5,555 bases of DNA from Gammaproteobacteria bacterium (GTDB taxonomy: Bacteria; Pseudomonadota; Gammaproteobacteria; GCA-001735895): positions 1-5,555 of the forward strand of contig JAOUJX010000286.1 in NCBI GenBank assembly GCA_029882955.1. Reading direction: 5' to 3'. Of the stretch, positions 1 to 5,555 are shown one piece after another. The stretch's first letter is position 1. Each line of letters starts with the position of its first letter. The notes beneath the pieces are model-generated. The model was not told where the DNA came from, made no database searches, and was given only the letters and a program-made list of their open reading frames with translations. The position numbers and the translations under genes were made by a program.

Positions 1-28
1 ATTGGCCACAATTTACAACTCAACTCCA

Positions 29-34
29 GAGGAG
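29..34 (+). promoter_or_regulatory. Strong Shine-Dalgarno site of the TRAP solute-binding protein gene
   Basis: GAGGAG lies seven bases before the ATG at 42, a near-ideal ribosome binding site and the best in the window. It fixes the start of the binding-protein gene and fits a protein made in large amounts. The rest of the 41-base leader is A/T-rich, and I see no convincing -35/-10 pair in it, so the promoter probably lies left of the window. Confidence 0.8.
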
Positions 35-41
35 AATAAGC

Positions 42-1160
42 ATGACCGAAGTAACCAACTCAAGACGTAAATTTTTAACTAAAGGTGCCGCAGCCATCGC
101 TGGTGGTGCCGCGATAGCCGCAGCACCCACAATTGCACGTGCCGCAAAACCTGTCGTACTTAAAGTACAGGCAGCCTGGGGCGGCGGTATATTCCTTGAA
201 TTCGCCAAGGATTATGTCAGACGCGTCAACGAAATGTCCGGCGGCTCTTTGAAGATCGACCTGCTCGGTGTCGGCGCGGTTGTTAAGACTGCAGAAATGC
301 AAACCGCTGTTCATAAAGGCGTATTAGATGGCGCGCACCTGGTAACCGCCTACTGGTACTCAAAAAGCCCGGTCGCTTCGCTATTCGGAACAGGTCCCTG
401 TTTCGGTTGGTCGGCCAATGAACTCATGGGCTGGATTCAATACGGCGGCGGTAGAGAGCTTTATAACGAGCTGATGCATGAAAGGCTCAGACTTGATCTC
501 GTCGGCTTTTTCTCTGGCCCGATGCCTGCGCAACCACTGGGCTGGTTCAAAGAAGAAATCAAGGATTCAAGCCAGATGAAAGGCCTGAAGTATCGTACGG
601 TAGGTCTTGCTGCAGACGTATTACAGGAAATGGGTATGTCCGTTGTTCAGCTGCCTGGCGGTGAAATTCAGCCGGCGATGAAGAGCGGCCTGATCGACGC
701 AGCGGAATTCAATAATCCGACTTCGGACAAGGATTTCGGTATGCAGGATGTATCCAAAGACTACCATCTTGGTAGCTTCCACCAGTCTCAGGAATGTTTC
801 GAAATCATCTTCAACAAAAGCCTTTACGAGAAACTGGCTAAGGAACACCAGGCGATCCTCGAATACGCTTCTGAAGCAGCATCGTCAGATATGGCCTGGA
901 AAGCTATGGAACGTTATTCACAGGATCTGGTAAAACTGAAAAATGATCATGGTGTCAAAGTCCACCGTACGCCGGACAGCGTCATGAAAGACCAGCTCAA
1001 AGCCTGGGATATCGTTGTTGAAAGAATCAGCAAGTCAGATCCTTTCTTCGCCAAGGTAATTGCTTCGCAGAAAGAATGGGCCAAGCGTCATGGTGCCTAT
1101 GCGCTTAATAACGCACCTGACTACCGCGGTGCCTACGAGCATTATTACGGCAAGCTCTAA
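42..1160 (+). CDS. dctP: TRAP transporter solute-binding protein, TakP-like DctP family, Tat-exported
   Basis: This 372-residue protein is the periplasmic receptor of a TRAP transporter: it captures the solute and delivers it to the DctQM membrane complex encoded just downstream. The N-terminus is a twin-arginine signal (S7-R8-R9-K10-F11-L12), then an Ala/Gly-rich hydrophobic stretch (about 15-31) and an A-R-A cleavage site ending near residue 34, so it is probably exported folded by Tat. The mature part follows the DctP fold and, from memory, resembles the alpha-keto-acid receptor TakP: a Y-Y/W-Y block near 104-106, GGGRELYNEL at 135-144, AQPLGWF at 163-169, LKYR at 182-185 and DAAEF at 219-223. 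Arg185 matches the Arg that clamps the substrate carboxylate throughout DctP proteins; Gln164 and Glu222 match positions that in TakP-type receptors help hold a metal ion near the ligand. The expected substrate is therefore a small carboxylate, but its identity is not readable. Length is normal and the start is fixed by a strong ribosome binding site. The symbol is a family label, not proof of C4-dicarboxylate transport. Confidence 0.93.
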   Translation: MTEVTNSRRKFLTKGAAAIAGGAAIAAAPTIARAAKPVVLKVQAAWGGGIFLEFAKDYVRRVNEMSGGSLKIDLLGVGAVVKTAEMQTAVHKGVLDGAHLVTAYWYSKSPVASLFGTGPCFGWSANELMGWIQYGGGRELYNELMHERLRLDLVGFFSGPMPAQPLGWFKEEIKDSSQMKGLKYRTVGLAADVLQEMGMSVVQLPGGEIQPAMKSGLIDAAEFNNPTSDKDFGMQDVSKDYHLGSFHQSQECFEIIFNKSLYEKLAKEHQAILEYASEAASSDMAWKAMERYSQDLVKLKNDHGVKVHRTPDSVMKDQLKAWDIVVERISKSDPFFAKVIASQKEWAKRHGAYALNNAPDYRGAYEHYYGKL

Positions 1161-1174
1161 TCACCCGAAAACCC

Positions 1175-1191
1175 GTGTTTCCAGTAAACAC
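1175..1191 (+). repeat. Small inverted repeat (hairpin 1) after dctP
   Basis: GTGTTT (1175-1180) and AAACAC (1186-1191) are exact reverse complements around a five-base loop CCAGT. The stem is short and A/T-rich, with no T-run behind it, so alone it is unlikely to terminate transcription. Its 3' arm AACAC (1187-1191) could also pair with GTGTT at 1207-1211 in hairpin 2, so the two structures may compete. Confidence 0.45.
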
Positions 1192-1201
1192 AACAAAAAT
1201 G

Positions 1202-1232
1202 GGGCGGTGTTAATACACCGCCCTGACTTTTT
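1202..1232 (+). terminator. Probable leaky intrinsic terminator or mRNA-stabilising hairpin between dctP and dctQ
   Basis: GGGCGGTGT (1202-1210) and ACACCGCCC (1215-1223) form a perfect nine-base-pair stem with the four-base loop TAAT; G1201 and T1224 could add a G-U pair. After TGAC comes TTTTT at 1228-1232. A GC-rich stem, tight loop and nearby T-run are the marks of a Rho-independent terminator, but the T-run is short and begins four bases after the stem, so partial read-through into dctQM is likely. It could also block 3' exonucleases and stabilise a dctP-only transcript. Confidence 0.65.
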
Positions 1233-1252
1233 CTAACCATCGGTAATAAACC

Positions 1253-1840
1253 ATGACCCGTATCCTACATTTTATCGACAGCTTGAGTGCGTGGACCGGT
1301 AAGACATTTGCCTGGTGCATTGTAATCCTCACTTTTTCGACCTGTTATGAAGTATTTGTTCGCTACGTACTAGACTCGCCCACCGTCTGGGCTTTTGATA
1401 TGAGCGTGCAAATGTATGGCTCCCTGTTCATGATGGCTGGTGCCTATGCATTATCGCAAGATGCCCACGTACGCGGTGATGTTGTTTATCGACTGATGCC
1501 AATCAAGGTGCAGGCCAGCATCGATCTCCTGCTCTATATTATTTTTCTCGCACCCGGCGCGATAGCGCTAATGTATTACGGATACTGGTTCGCTTCCGAC
1601 TCCTGGTTTTATAAGGAAGTCAGCTGGAGCAGCCCGTCACGAATTCAAATTTACTTTTTCAAAACACTGATTCCCATCTCCGGTACTCTGATACTGCTAC
1701 AGGGCATCGCCGAATCCGTACGTTGCGTTATTTGCATCAGAACCGGCGCATGGCCGGCAAGATTACACGACGTGCAGGAGACTGAGACCATGCTAATGAA
1801 CGAAAAGCAAGACCTGAAAACTTCGGAAGAACAATCATGA
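1253..1840 (+). CDS. dctQ: TRAP transporter small membrane subunit, DctQ family
   Basis: This 195-residue membrane protein is the small (Q) subunit of the TRAP transporter; it binds the large permease and helps form the docking face for the receptor. Four hydrophobic segments are visible, near residues 17-38, 47-67, 87-112 and 133-155, as expected for DctQ. Family-like stretches are YEVFVRYVLDSP (32-43), after the first helix, and the polar cytoplasmic patch HVRGDVVYRLMP (72-83). The C-terminal 40 residues are hydrophilic and rich in Glu, Lys and Gln, probably a cytoplasmic tail. The ATG at 1253 gives a normal DctQ N-terminus but has no recognisable Shine-Dalgarno sequence, which suggests modest translation. 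The last four bases overlap the dctM start. The call rests on topology, motifs and position between a DctP and a DctM. Confidence 0.9.
   Translation: MTRILHFIDSLSAWTGKTFAWCIVILTFSTCYEVFVRYVLDSPTVWAFDMSVQMYGSLFMMAGAYALSQDAHVRGDVVYRLMPIKVQASIDLLLYIIFLAPGAIALMYYGYWFASDSWFYKEVSWSSPSRIQIYFFKTLIPISGTLILLQGIAESVRCVICIRTGAWPARLHDVQETETMLMNEKQDLKTSEEQS
1825..1840 (+). promoter_or_regulatory. dctM ribosome binding site and ATGA stop/start overlap
   Basis: GGAAGA at 1825-1830 lies six bases before the dctM ATG. ATGA at 1837-1840 contains both the dctM start (1837-1839) and the dctQ stop TGA (1838-1840). Such overlaps usually couple translation, so ribosomes ending dctQ restart on dctM and the two membrane subunits are made in step. 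Confidence 0.8.
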
Positions 1841-3186
1841 CCGATCCACAAATTGCAATTTTTATGCTGGGCCTGTTTATTTTTATGGTCCTGCTGGGTT
1901 TCCCGATCGCCTTCACACTGGTCGCTATGGGCCTTGGCTTCGGTTATTACGCCTACTACGACGAATTACGCATGGATCATATATTCGATAACCGGATATT
2001 TGACCTGTTCGTGCAAAATACCTTTTCGGTGATGTCCAACGACGTACTGGTTGCGGTGCCGCTCTTCCTCTTTATGGGCTACGTGGTCGAACGCGCCAAT
2101 ATCGTTAACCGGCTGTTTTTTAGTATCCAGCTATCTGCGCGTAACCTGCCCGGATCAATGGCTGTAGCCGCCCTCGTGACCTGTGCCGTATTCGCCACCG
2201 CAACCGGCATCATCGGCGCGGTAGTGACACTGATGGGTATGCTGGCACTACCGGCAATGCTCAAGGCGGGATACGATCATCGTTATGCGACCGGTGTTAT
2301 CTGTGCCGGCGGCTGCCTCGGCATACTTATTCCACCATCGATTATGCTCATCGTCTACTCAGCAATCGCCGAAATTTCGCCGCTGCGTCTGTACGCAGCC
2401 GCTATGTTCCCCGGCCTGATGCTGGCTGGTATGTATATGGTCTATGTCGTCGGTCGAGCTACTTTGAATCCTTCCCTCGCGCCAAAGCCGAAAGAAGAAG
2501 ACATCCCTCCAATGAAACAGGTTCTATGGGAATTGCTGACATCTTTTGTGCCACTGGCGGTATTGATCTTCAGTGTACTCGGCGCCATCCTGATGGGGCT
2601 GGCAACTCCGGCAGAAGCCGCTGGCGTCGGTGCTTTCGGCGGCCTGGTACTGGCTGGTATTTATCGCTCGTTGAGCTGGGAGCGCCTCAAAGAAGCTGTC
2701 TATCTAACCGCAAAAACCTCTGCAATGGTGTGCTGGCTGTTTGTCGGTTCGTGGACGTTTGCGGCGGTATTTTCCTACCTCGGCGGTCACGATCTAATCC
2801 ATGAATGGGTTCTATCGATGGACCTCAGTCAGGTCGGCTTCCTGGTACTGGCGCAGGCCATCATCTTCCTGCTGGGCTGGCCGCTGGAATGGACCGAAAT
2901 CATTATTATCTTCGTACCGATATTCCTGCCCATGCTACCGACATTCAATGTCGACCCGCTGTTCTTCGGCATACTGGTAGCACTCAATCTACAAACATCG
3001 TTTCTGACGCCACCGATGGCAATGGCAGCTTATTACCTCAAAGGTGTAGCGCCACCACATATTCAGCTGATGGAAATATTCCGCGGAATCATGCCTTATC
3101 TCGCTATCGTCATTCTGGCGATGATAACGGTATATAACTTTCCGGGAGTGGTGCTCTGGCTGCCCGATTACCTGTTCGGTAAATAA
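1837..3186 (+). CDS. dctM: TRAP transporter large permease subunit, DctM family
   Basis: This 449-residue polytopic inner-membrane protein is the transport subunit of the TRAP system and moves the receptor-delivered solute across the membrane, in known cases driven by a sodium gradient. The sequence is hydrophobic almost throughout, with more than ten helix-forming segments. Diagnostic stretches include GFPIAFTL (21-28), VPLFLFMGYVVE (74-85), TGIIGAVV (123-130), LGILIPPS (161-168) followed by the SPLRLYAAAMFPG block (181-193), LATPAEAAGVGA (255-266) and LQTSFLTPPMAMAAYYL (385-401). The two Pro-Pro hairpin motifs (166-167 and 392-393) lie in the two inverted-repeat halves of the elevator fold and mark the solute and ion region in structurally studied relatives. 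A hydrophilic loop near 208-227, rich in Lys, Glu and Pro, joins the halves. Length is typical, with no frameshift. Its start overlaps dctQ and the amidase begins six bases after its stop. Confidence 0.95.
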   Translation: MTDPQIAIFMLGLFIFMVLLGFPIAFTLVAMGLGFGYYAYYDELRMDHIFDNRIFDLFVQNTFSVMSNDVLVAVPLFLFMGYVVERANIVNRLFFSIQLSARNLPGSMAVAALVTCAVFATATGIIGAVVTLMGMLALPAMLKAGYDHRYATGVICAGGCLGILIPPSIMLIVYSAIAEISPLRLYAAAMFPGLMLAGMYMVYVVGRATLNPSLAPKPKEEDIPPMKQVLWELLTSFVPLAVLIFSVLGAILMGLATPAEAAGVGAFGGLVLAGIYRSLSWERLKEAVYLTAKTSAMVCWLFVGSWTFAAVFSYLGGHDLIHEWVLSMDLSQVGFLVLAQAIIFLLGWPLEWTEIIIIFVPIFLPMLPTFNVDPLFFGILVALNLQTSFLTPPMAMAAYYLKGVAPPHIQLMEIFRGIMPYLAIVILAMITVYNFPGVVLWLPDYLFGK

Positions 3187-3192
3187 GCAGCT

Positions 3193-4509
3193 ATGGAAAC
3201 GAGTCATCTCAGTGCTGTCGCAGCCGCCGAGGCGGTTCGATCCGGCGAAGTCAGTGCGGAAGAACTGGTAAAGGCCAGTCTGCAGCGAATCGATGAAGTC
3301 GAGGCAGATGTCGGTGCCTGGGAGCACCTCGATAACGAACTGGCGCTCGAACAGGCCCGACGGGCCGATCTGGCTCGAAGCAGCGGGCGTACGACCGGCC
3401 CTCTCAACGGCGTTCCGGTCGGTATTAAGGATATAATTGATACCGCCGATTACCCCTGTGAATACGGCACGGTTTTAAAGCAGGGGCGACGACCGCCTGA
3501 GGATGCTTTCCTCATTAGCCGACTACGTGAGGCGGGCGCGATCATCCTGGGCAAGACCGTGACCACCGAACTGGCCGTATACGCACCCGGGAAAACGCGC
3601 AACCCCCACAATATAGCGCACACGCCCGGTGGCTCATCGAGCGGATCAGCCGCTGCCGTCGCTGCGGGTATGGTGCCCCTGTCAGTCGGTACCCAGACCA
3701 ATGGCTCGGTCATTCGACCGGCTTCGTATTGCGGCGTATTCGGTTTCAAACCGAGTTTTGGCGGAATCTCACGTAGCGGTGTGCTGTCTCAGTCGAAACC
3801 TCTCGATACCGTTGGCGTGTTTGCCCGGGACCTCGAGGACGCGGCACTGCTTGCCGATGTACTGATGGTTTACGACTCCAGCGACAGATCGATGCGAGCC
3901 CGCGCACGACCGCAAATCTCTAAATTACTCGCTACCGAGCCGCCATTGGAGCCAAGGCTGGCGTTTGTACGCACGCCTGTATGGGAGCTCGCCGACGAAT
4001 CGACCAAAGATGCTTTTCGGGAACTCATCGAACACTCCAACGGCAGGGTCGATATCGTCGATATGCCGGCAGAATTCGACGATGCCATCGACGATTTACG
4101 CCGCATTATGCATGTCGATCTGGCGCGTAGTTACGACCGTTATTATCAGCAGGGTAAAGACCGCCTGAGTGACAAATTAGTCGAGATAATCGAAAGCGGC
4201 CACAGCATACTCGCCTGCGAGTATCAGGACGCTATCGAACACATTGAAATGTACAACCTGCTACTAAACCAGACACTCGAAGACTACGATGCTATTTTGA
4301 CACCTTCGACCCCGGGGGAAGCGCCTCTGGCCGACACCACCGGCGACCCGTCGTTTTGCAGTATCTGGAGTCTGTGCGGCGTACCGGCATTGAATCTGCC
4401 GCTATTCCAGGGACTCAATAATTTACCATTTGGTGCACAACTGGTTGGACAGCGTGGCGATGATGCGCGCCTGTTCCGCACCGCTCGCTGGCTGTTAAAC
4501 CAGCTATAG
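3193..4509 (+). CDS. Amidase-signature family amidohydrolase
   Basis: This 438-residue protein is a serine hydrolase of the amidase-signature family, which cleaves carboxamides to a carboxylate and ammonia or an amine. All three catalytic residues are visible: Lys79 in GVPVGIKD, the cis-Ser148 in GGSSSGS (146-152) and the nucleophile Ser172 in GTQTNGSVIRP (166-176). The 24-residue spacing of the two serines equals that in fatty acid amide hydrolase (Ser217/Ser241). The Gly/Ser-rich signature runs through CGVFGFKPSFG (180-190); the C-terminal part has the usual DAILTPSTPGEAP (366-378) and GVPALNLP (396-403) blocks. It has no signal peptide or anchor, so it is probably cytoplasmic. It is not called GatA, because no gatC or gatB neighbour is present. 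Length is near the shorter end for the family. It starts six bases after dctM without a clear Shine-Dalgarno site, which suggests coupling and a role on the imported solute or a derivative. The substrate is unknown. Confidence 0.93.
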   Translation: METSHLSAVAAAEAVRSGEVSAEELVKASLQRIDEVEADVGAWEHLDNELALEQARRADLARSSGRTTGPLNGVPVGIKDIIDTADYPCEYGTVLKQGRRPPEDAFLISRLREAGAIILGKTVTTELAVYAPGKTRNPHNIAHTPGGSSSGSAAAVAAGMVPLSVGTQTNGSVIRPASYCGVFGFKPSFGGISRSGVLSQSKPLDTVGVFARDLEDAALLADVLMVYDSSDRSMRARARPQISKLLATEPPLEPRLAFVRTPVWELADESTKDAFRELIEHSNGRVDIVDMPAEFDDAIDDLRRIMHVDLARSYDRYYQQGKDRLSDKLVEIIESGHSILACEYQDAIEHIEMYNLLLNQTLEDYDAILTPSTPGEAPLADTTGDPSFCSIWSLCGVPALNLPLFQGLNNLPFGAQLVGQRGDDARLFRTARWLLNQL

Positions 4510-4534
4510 AACCAGTCAACCGTATAAACACTAT

Positions 4535-4540
4535 GAGGAA
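4535..4540 (+). promoter_or_regulatory. Shine-Dalgarno site of the first small membrane protein gene
   Basis: GAGGAA lies six bases before the ATG at 4547, in the 37-base gap after the amidase. It is one of the better ribosome binding sites in the window and argues that the 64-codon frame after it is truly translated. No terminator hairpin is seen in this gap, so the gene is probably co-transcribed with the amidase. Confidence 0.7.
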
Positions 4541-4546
4541 TCCAGA

Positions 4547-4741
4547 ATGGATAACATGATCACCAGCATAATCGCCGCCGCAATCTTCATTGCATTTACC
4601 GCCGGCCTTGCGAACTCTATTAGCGAAGGGCCTTTTATCATTATCGTTGCGATTGTCATCCTGATGATGGGATTCGACGTTTACCAGTCCATCAAAGAAG
4701 GGCTGAAGGAAGAGAAAGAAAAGAAATCGGCCAAAGGCTAA
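4547..4741 (+). CDS. Small two-helix membrane protein with charged C-terminal tail, unknown function
   Basis: This 64-residue protein is not one I recognise. Two hydrophobic segments, near residues 5-23 and 29-45, are joined by a short turn (NSISEGP, 23-29), giving a helical hairpin with both ends on the same side of the membrane. The last 16 residues are packed with Lys and Glu (KEGLKEEKEKK, 50-60) and form a charged, probably helical cytoplasmic tail. A good ribosome binding site, clean ATG and placement 37 bases after the amidase support a real gene. It may be an accessory subunit of the neighbouring transporter or simply a co-transcribed membrane protein; the sequence does not decide. It is not a GatC- or AtzG-like amidase partner, since those are soluble. 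Confidence 0.7.
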   Translation: MDNMITSIIAAAIFIAFTAGLANSISEGPFIIIVAIVILMMGFDVYQSIKEGLKEEKEKKSAKG

Positions 4742-4762
4742 TTACACCCGACATAAACTGCT

Positions 4763-4954
4763 ATGTATATTCTCTTTGCTGGCGCAGTAATACTAGCCAT
4801 CATCATCAGCCTGTTCTGGCTTAAAGACCGGCTCAGAAGCCCCCTGCTCGCCCGTATCGCCTATTCCGAACCCGTCGCCCGTCTGGCGGTTGTCGGTATG
4901 GGTTTTTCTATGGTAGGCGGTCTGATGATACTCGGTGAAATAGCCGGCTTTTAA
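4763..4954 (+). CDS. Small two-helix membrane protein, unknown function
   Basis: This 63-residue protein is not one I recognise. It has an N-terminal hydrophobic segment (about 2-19), a basic connecting region with KDRLRS at 21-26 and further Arg residues at 31 and 40, and a second hydrophobic, Gly/Met-rich segment (about 42-62) that runs to the C-terminus. By the positive-inside rule the basic loop should be cytoplasmic with both ends outside, the opposite of the preceding small protein. It starts 21 bases after that gene, with no recognisable Shine-Dalgarno sequence before its ATG, so expression probably depends on upstream translation or is low. Its TAA stop overlaps the stop of the convergent hydrolase gene. 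The hydrophobic pattern and operon position support it; a chance frame is less likely but not excluded. Confidence 0.6.
   Translation: MYILFAGAVILAIIISLFWLKDRLRSPLLARIAYSEPVARLAVVGMGFSMVGGLMILGEIAGF
4951..4954. other. Shared palindromic stop TTAA of two convergent genes
   Basis: The palindrome TTAA gives TAA at 4952-4954 on the plus strand, ending the second small membrane protein, and TAA at 4953-4951 on the minus strand, ending the alpha/beta hydrolase. The genes thus overlap tail to tail by four bases with no space for a terminator between them. I see no stem followed by a T-run in the adjoining bases. Confidence 0.85.
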
Positions 4955-5448
4955 CCCAGGGTCTTTGCCAGAAAGGCGTCAAACAGGCCTTCGAGCACAT
5001 CGATCTCAGCATTTAAAGCATGGTCGCCGCTAATCAGGTGTAGCGTACAGTTAGCAGCCTTCGAATATCGAATCGAATTTTCTACCGGAATAACCTCGTC
5101 CGACCAGCCATGCACTATTTCAATATGCGGTGATTTCGAAGCATATTCCTGCTGACCGAGACCGGGCATATAAAGCGCCGGGGCCATCAGAAACACCGCT
5201 TTCGCAGCCGCGGTTTCGGATGCAACCAACGACACATACCCGCCCATGCTGGAGCCAACCAGAACGTAGCTGTCGGTTTCATTTTCCAGGGCGGCCAGCA
5301 AACGCCCAACCCGCAAATCCGGGTCCATGGTATCGGTGTAATCAATACTCTCAACCGCACAACCGTGCCGTTCGGCAGAGACAGCCAGTCGTTTTATCTT
5401 GAAGCCCCGGGGACCGCTTTCCTTGCCGTGTGAAAAATAGATTTTCAT
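4951..5448 (-). CDS. Small YqiA-like alpha/beta hydrolase
   Basis: This 165-residue protein is a compact alpha/beta-fold hydrolase, probably a cytoplasmic esterase or acyl hydrolase of unknown substrate. It opens directly with the first strand and the His-Gly turn (IYFSHGKESGP, 3-13), which resembles the YLHGFNSSP start of E. coli YqiA. The nucleophile elbow is G-S-S-M-G at 65-69 with Ser67 as nucleophile; the acid is probably Asp117 in HGWSDEVIP (113-121) and the base His143 in SGDHAL (140-145), so the triad is complete. The protein is short for the fold and lacks a large lid domain, as in the YqiA/YcfP group. No signal peptide or membrane segment is seen. The ATG at 5448 is right because it lies just before the conserved first strand, though the ribosome binding site (GAAG, very close to the start) is weak. 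It lies 24 bases after an upstream partial gene on the same strand and is probably co-transcribed with it. Confidence 0.85.
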   Translation of the reverse strand: MKIYFSHGKESGPRGFKIKRLAVSAERHGCAVESIDYTDTMDPDLRVGRLLAALENETDSYVLVGSSMGGYVSLVASETAAAKAVFLMAPALYMPGLGQQEYASKSPHIEIVHGWSDEVIPVENSIRYSKAANCTLHLISGDHALNAEIDVLEGLFDAFLAKTLG

Positions 5449-5472
5449 GCTTCGAAAAATTCCGGACCCGAC

Positions 5473-5555
5473 CTAAGCCTCTCGATACACGTTCAACATG
5501 TCATGCAAGGTATGCGCGTGCTCGGCCGCCTCACTACCATGCGCGGTCAGATAAC
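5473..5555 (-). CDS. C-terminal fragment of an unidentified gene, cut by the window edge
   Basis: On the minus strand an open frame enters from the right edge and ends with TAG at 5475-5473, giving 26 visible residues that end HDMLNVYREA. The piece is rich in His, Ala and Glu and looks like an amphipathic C-terminal helix. The stop lies 24 bases before the hydrolase start on the same strand, typical operon spacing, which is the main reason to take it as a real gene end. The fragment is too short to assign to a family. The other two minus-strand frames could not be judged over so short a length. Confidence 0.45.
   Translation of the reverse strand, partial: YLTAHGSEAAEHAHTLHDMLNVYREA

Larger units (their letters stand above)
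1161..1252 (+). other. Intergenic region between dctP and dctQ with two hairpins
   Basis: This 92-base gap is the longest non-coding stretch in the window. It holds two successive perfect inverted repeats (1175-1191 and 1202-1223) followed by a short T-run. No clear promoter is visible for dctQ, and no good Shine-Dalgarno sequence precedes its ATG. The layout, with a well-translated receptor gene, then structured RNA, then weakly initiated membrane genes, is the usual way to set unequal subunit levels in transporter operons. That role is inferred. Confidence 0.6.

Noticed and set aside
84..145. Repeated GCCGCAGC-like units near the start of dctP
   Set aside because: They are explained by the Ala/Gly-rich hydrophobic core of the Tat signal peptide and are not a separate repeat element.
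2526..3137. Two plus-strand open frames (92 and 110 codons) inside dctM
   Set aside because: They are out of frame with dctM, whose own frame carries continuous family motifs here. They do not indicate a frameshift.
2989..3327. Minus-strand open frame of 112 codons across the dctM-amidase junction
   Set aside because: It lies antisense to two well-supported genes, and its composition looks like translated shadow with no recognisable motif.
3450..3749. Minus-strand open frame of 99 codons within the amidase
   Set aside because: It is antisense to the conserved amidase signature, where GC-rich codons leave few stops on the opposite strand.
4547..4741. Small protein after the amidase considered as a GatC/AtzG-type amidase partner
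   Set aside because: GatC and AtzG are soluble, helix-rich partners without membrane segments, whereas this protein has two clear hydrophobic helices.
4970..4993. Weak inverted repeat AAGGC/GCCTT just past the convergent stops, considered as a terminator
   Set aside because: The stem has only five base pairs with a nine-base loop and no T-run on either strand.
5130..5402. Plus-strand open frame of 90 codons opposite the alpha/beta hydrolase
   Set aside because: It is antisense to a gene with a complete catalytic triad, and its Pro/Arg/Gln-rich product has no recognisable features.

Overview
The window looks like ordinary chromosomal DNA from a proteobacterium. A gammaproteobacterium is the best guess, because the minus-strand hydrolase recalls E. 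coli YqiA and the transporter is of a type common in marine and soil proteobacteria. No rRNA or other phylogenetic marker is present, so this placement is an inference. I see no mobile element, CRISPR array, tRNA or rRNA.

Plus strand, 42-4954: a compact cluster that reads as one operon. It opens with a three-gene TRAP (tripartite ATP-independent periplasmic) transporter: a Tat-exported solute-binding protein of the TakP-like DctP type (42-1160), the small membrane subunit DctQ (1253-1840) and the large permease DctM (1837-3186). DctQ and DctM overlap by ATGA. Six bases after dctM comes an amidase-signature hydrolase with an intact Lys-Ser-Ser triad (3193-4509). Two small predicted two-helix membrane proteins of unknown function follow (4547-4741 and 4763-4954). 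The only sizeable gap, 92 bases between dctP and dctQ, holds two perfect hairpins. The second is GC-rich and followed by a T-run, as expected of a partial terminator or mRNA stabiliser that would let the binding protein be made in excess over the membrane subunits.

Minus strand, 5555-4951: the last 26 codons of an unidentified gene that enters from beyond the right edge, then, 24 bases on, a small alpha/beta hydrolase with a complete Ser-Asp-His triad. This unit converges on the plus-strand cluster, and the palindrome TTAA at 4951-4954 supplies the TAA stop codon of both facing genes.

Working model (inference): the binding protein captures a small organic acid or a carboxylate carrying an amide in the periplasm, DctQM imports it with an ion gradient, and the amidase hydrolyses an amide bond in it or in a related compound. 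The substrate cannot be read from the sequence. The least explained parts are the two small membrane proteins and the partial gene at the right edge.
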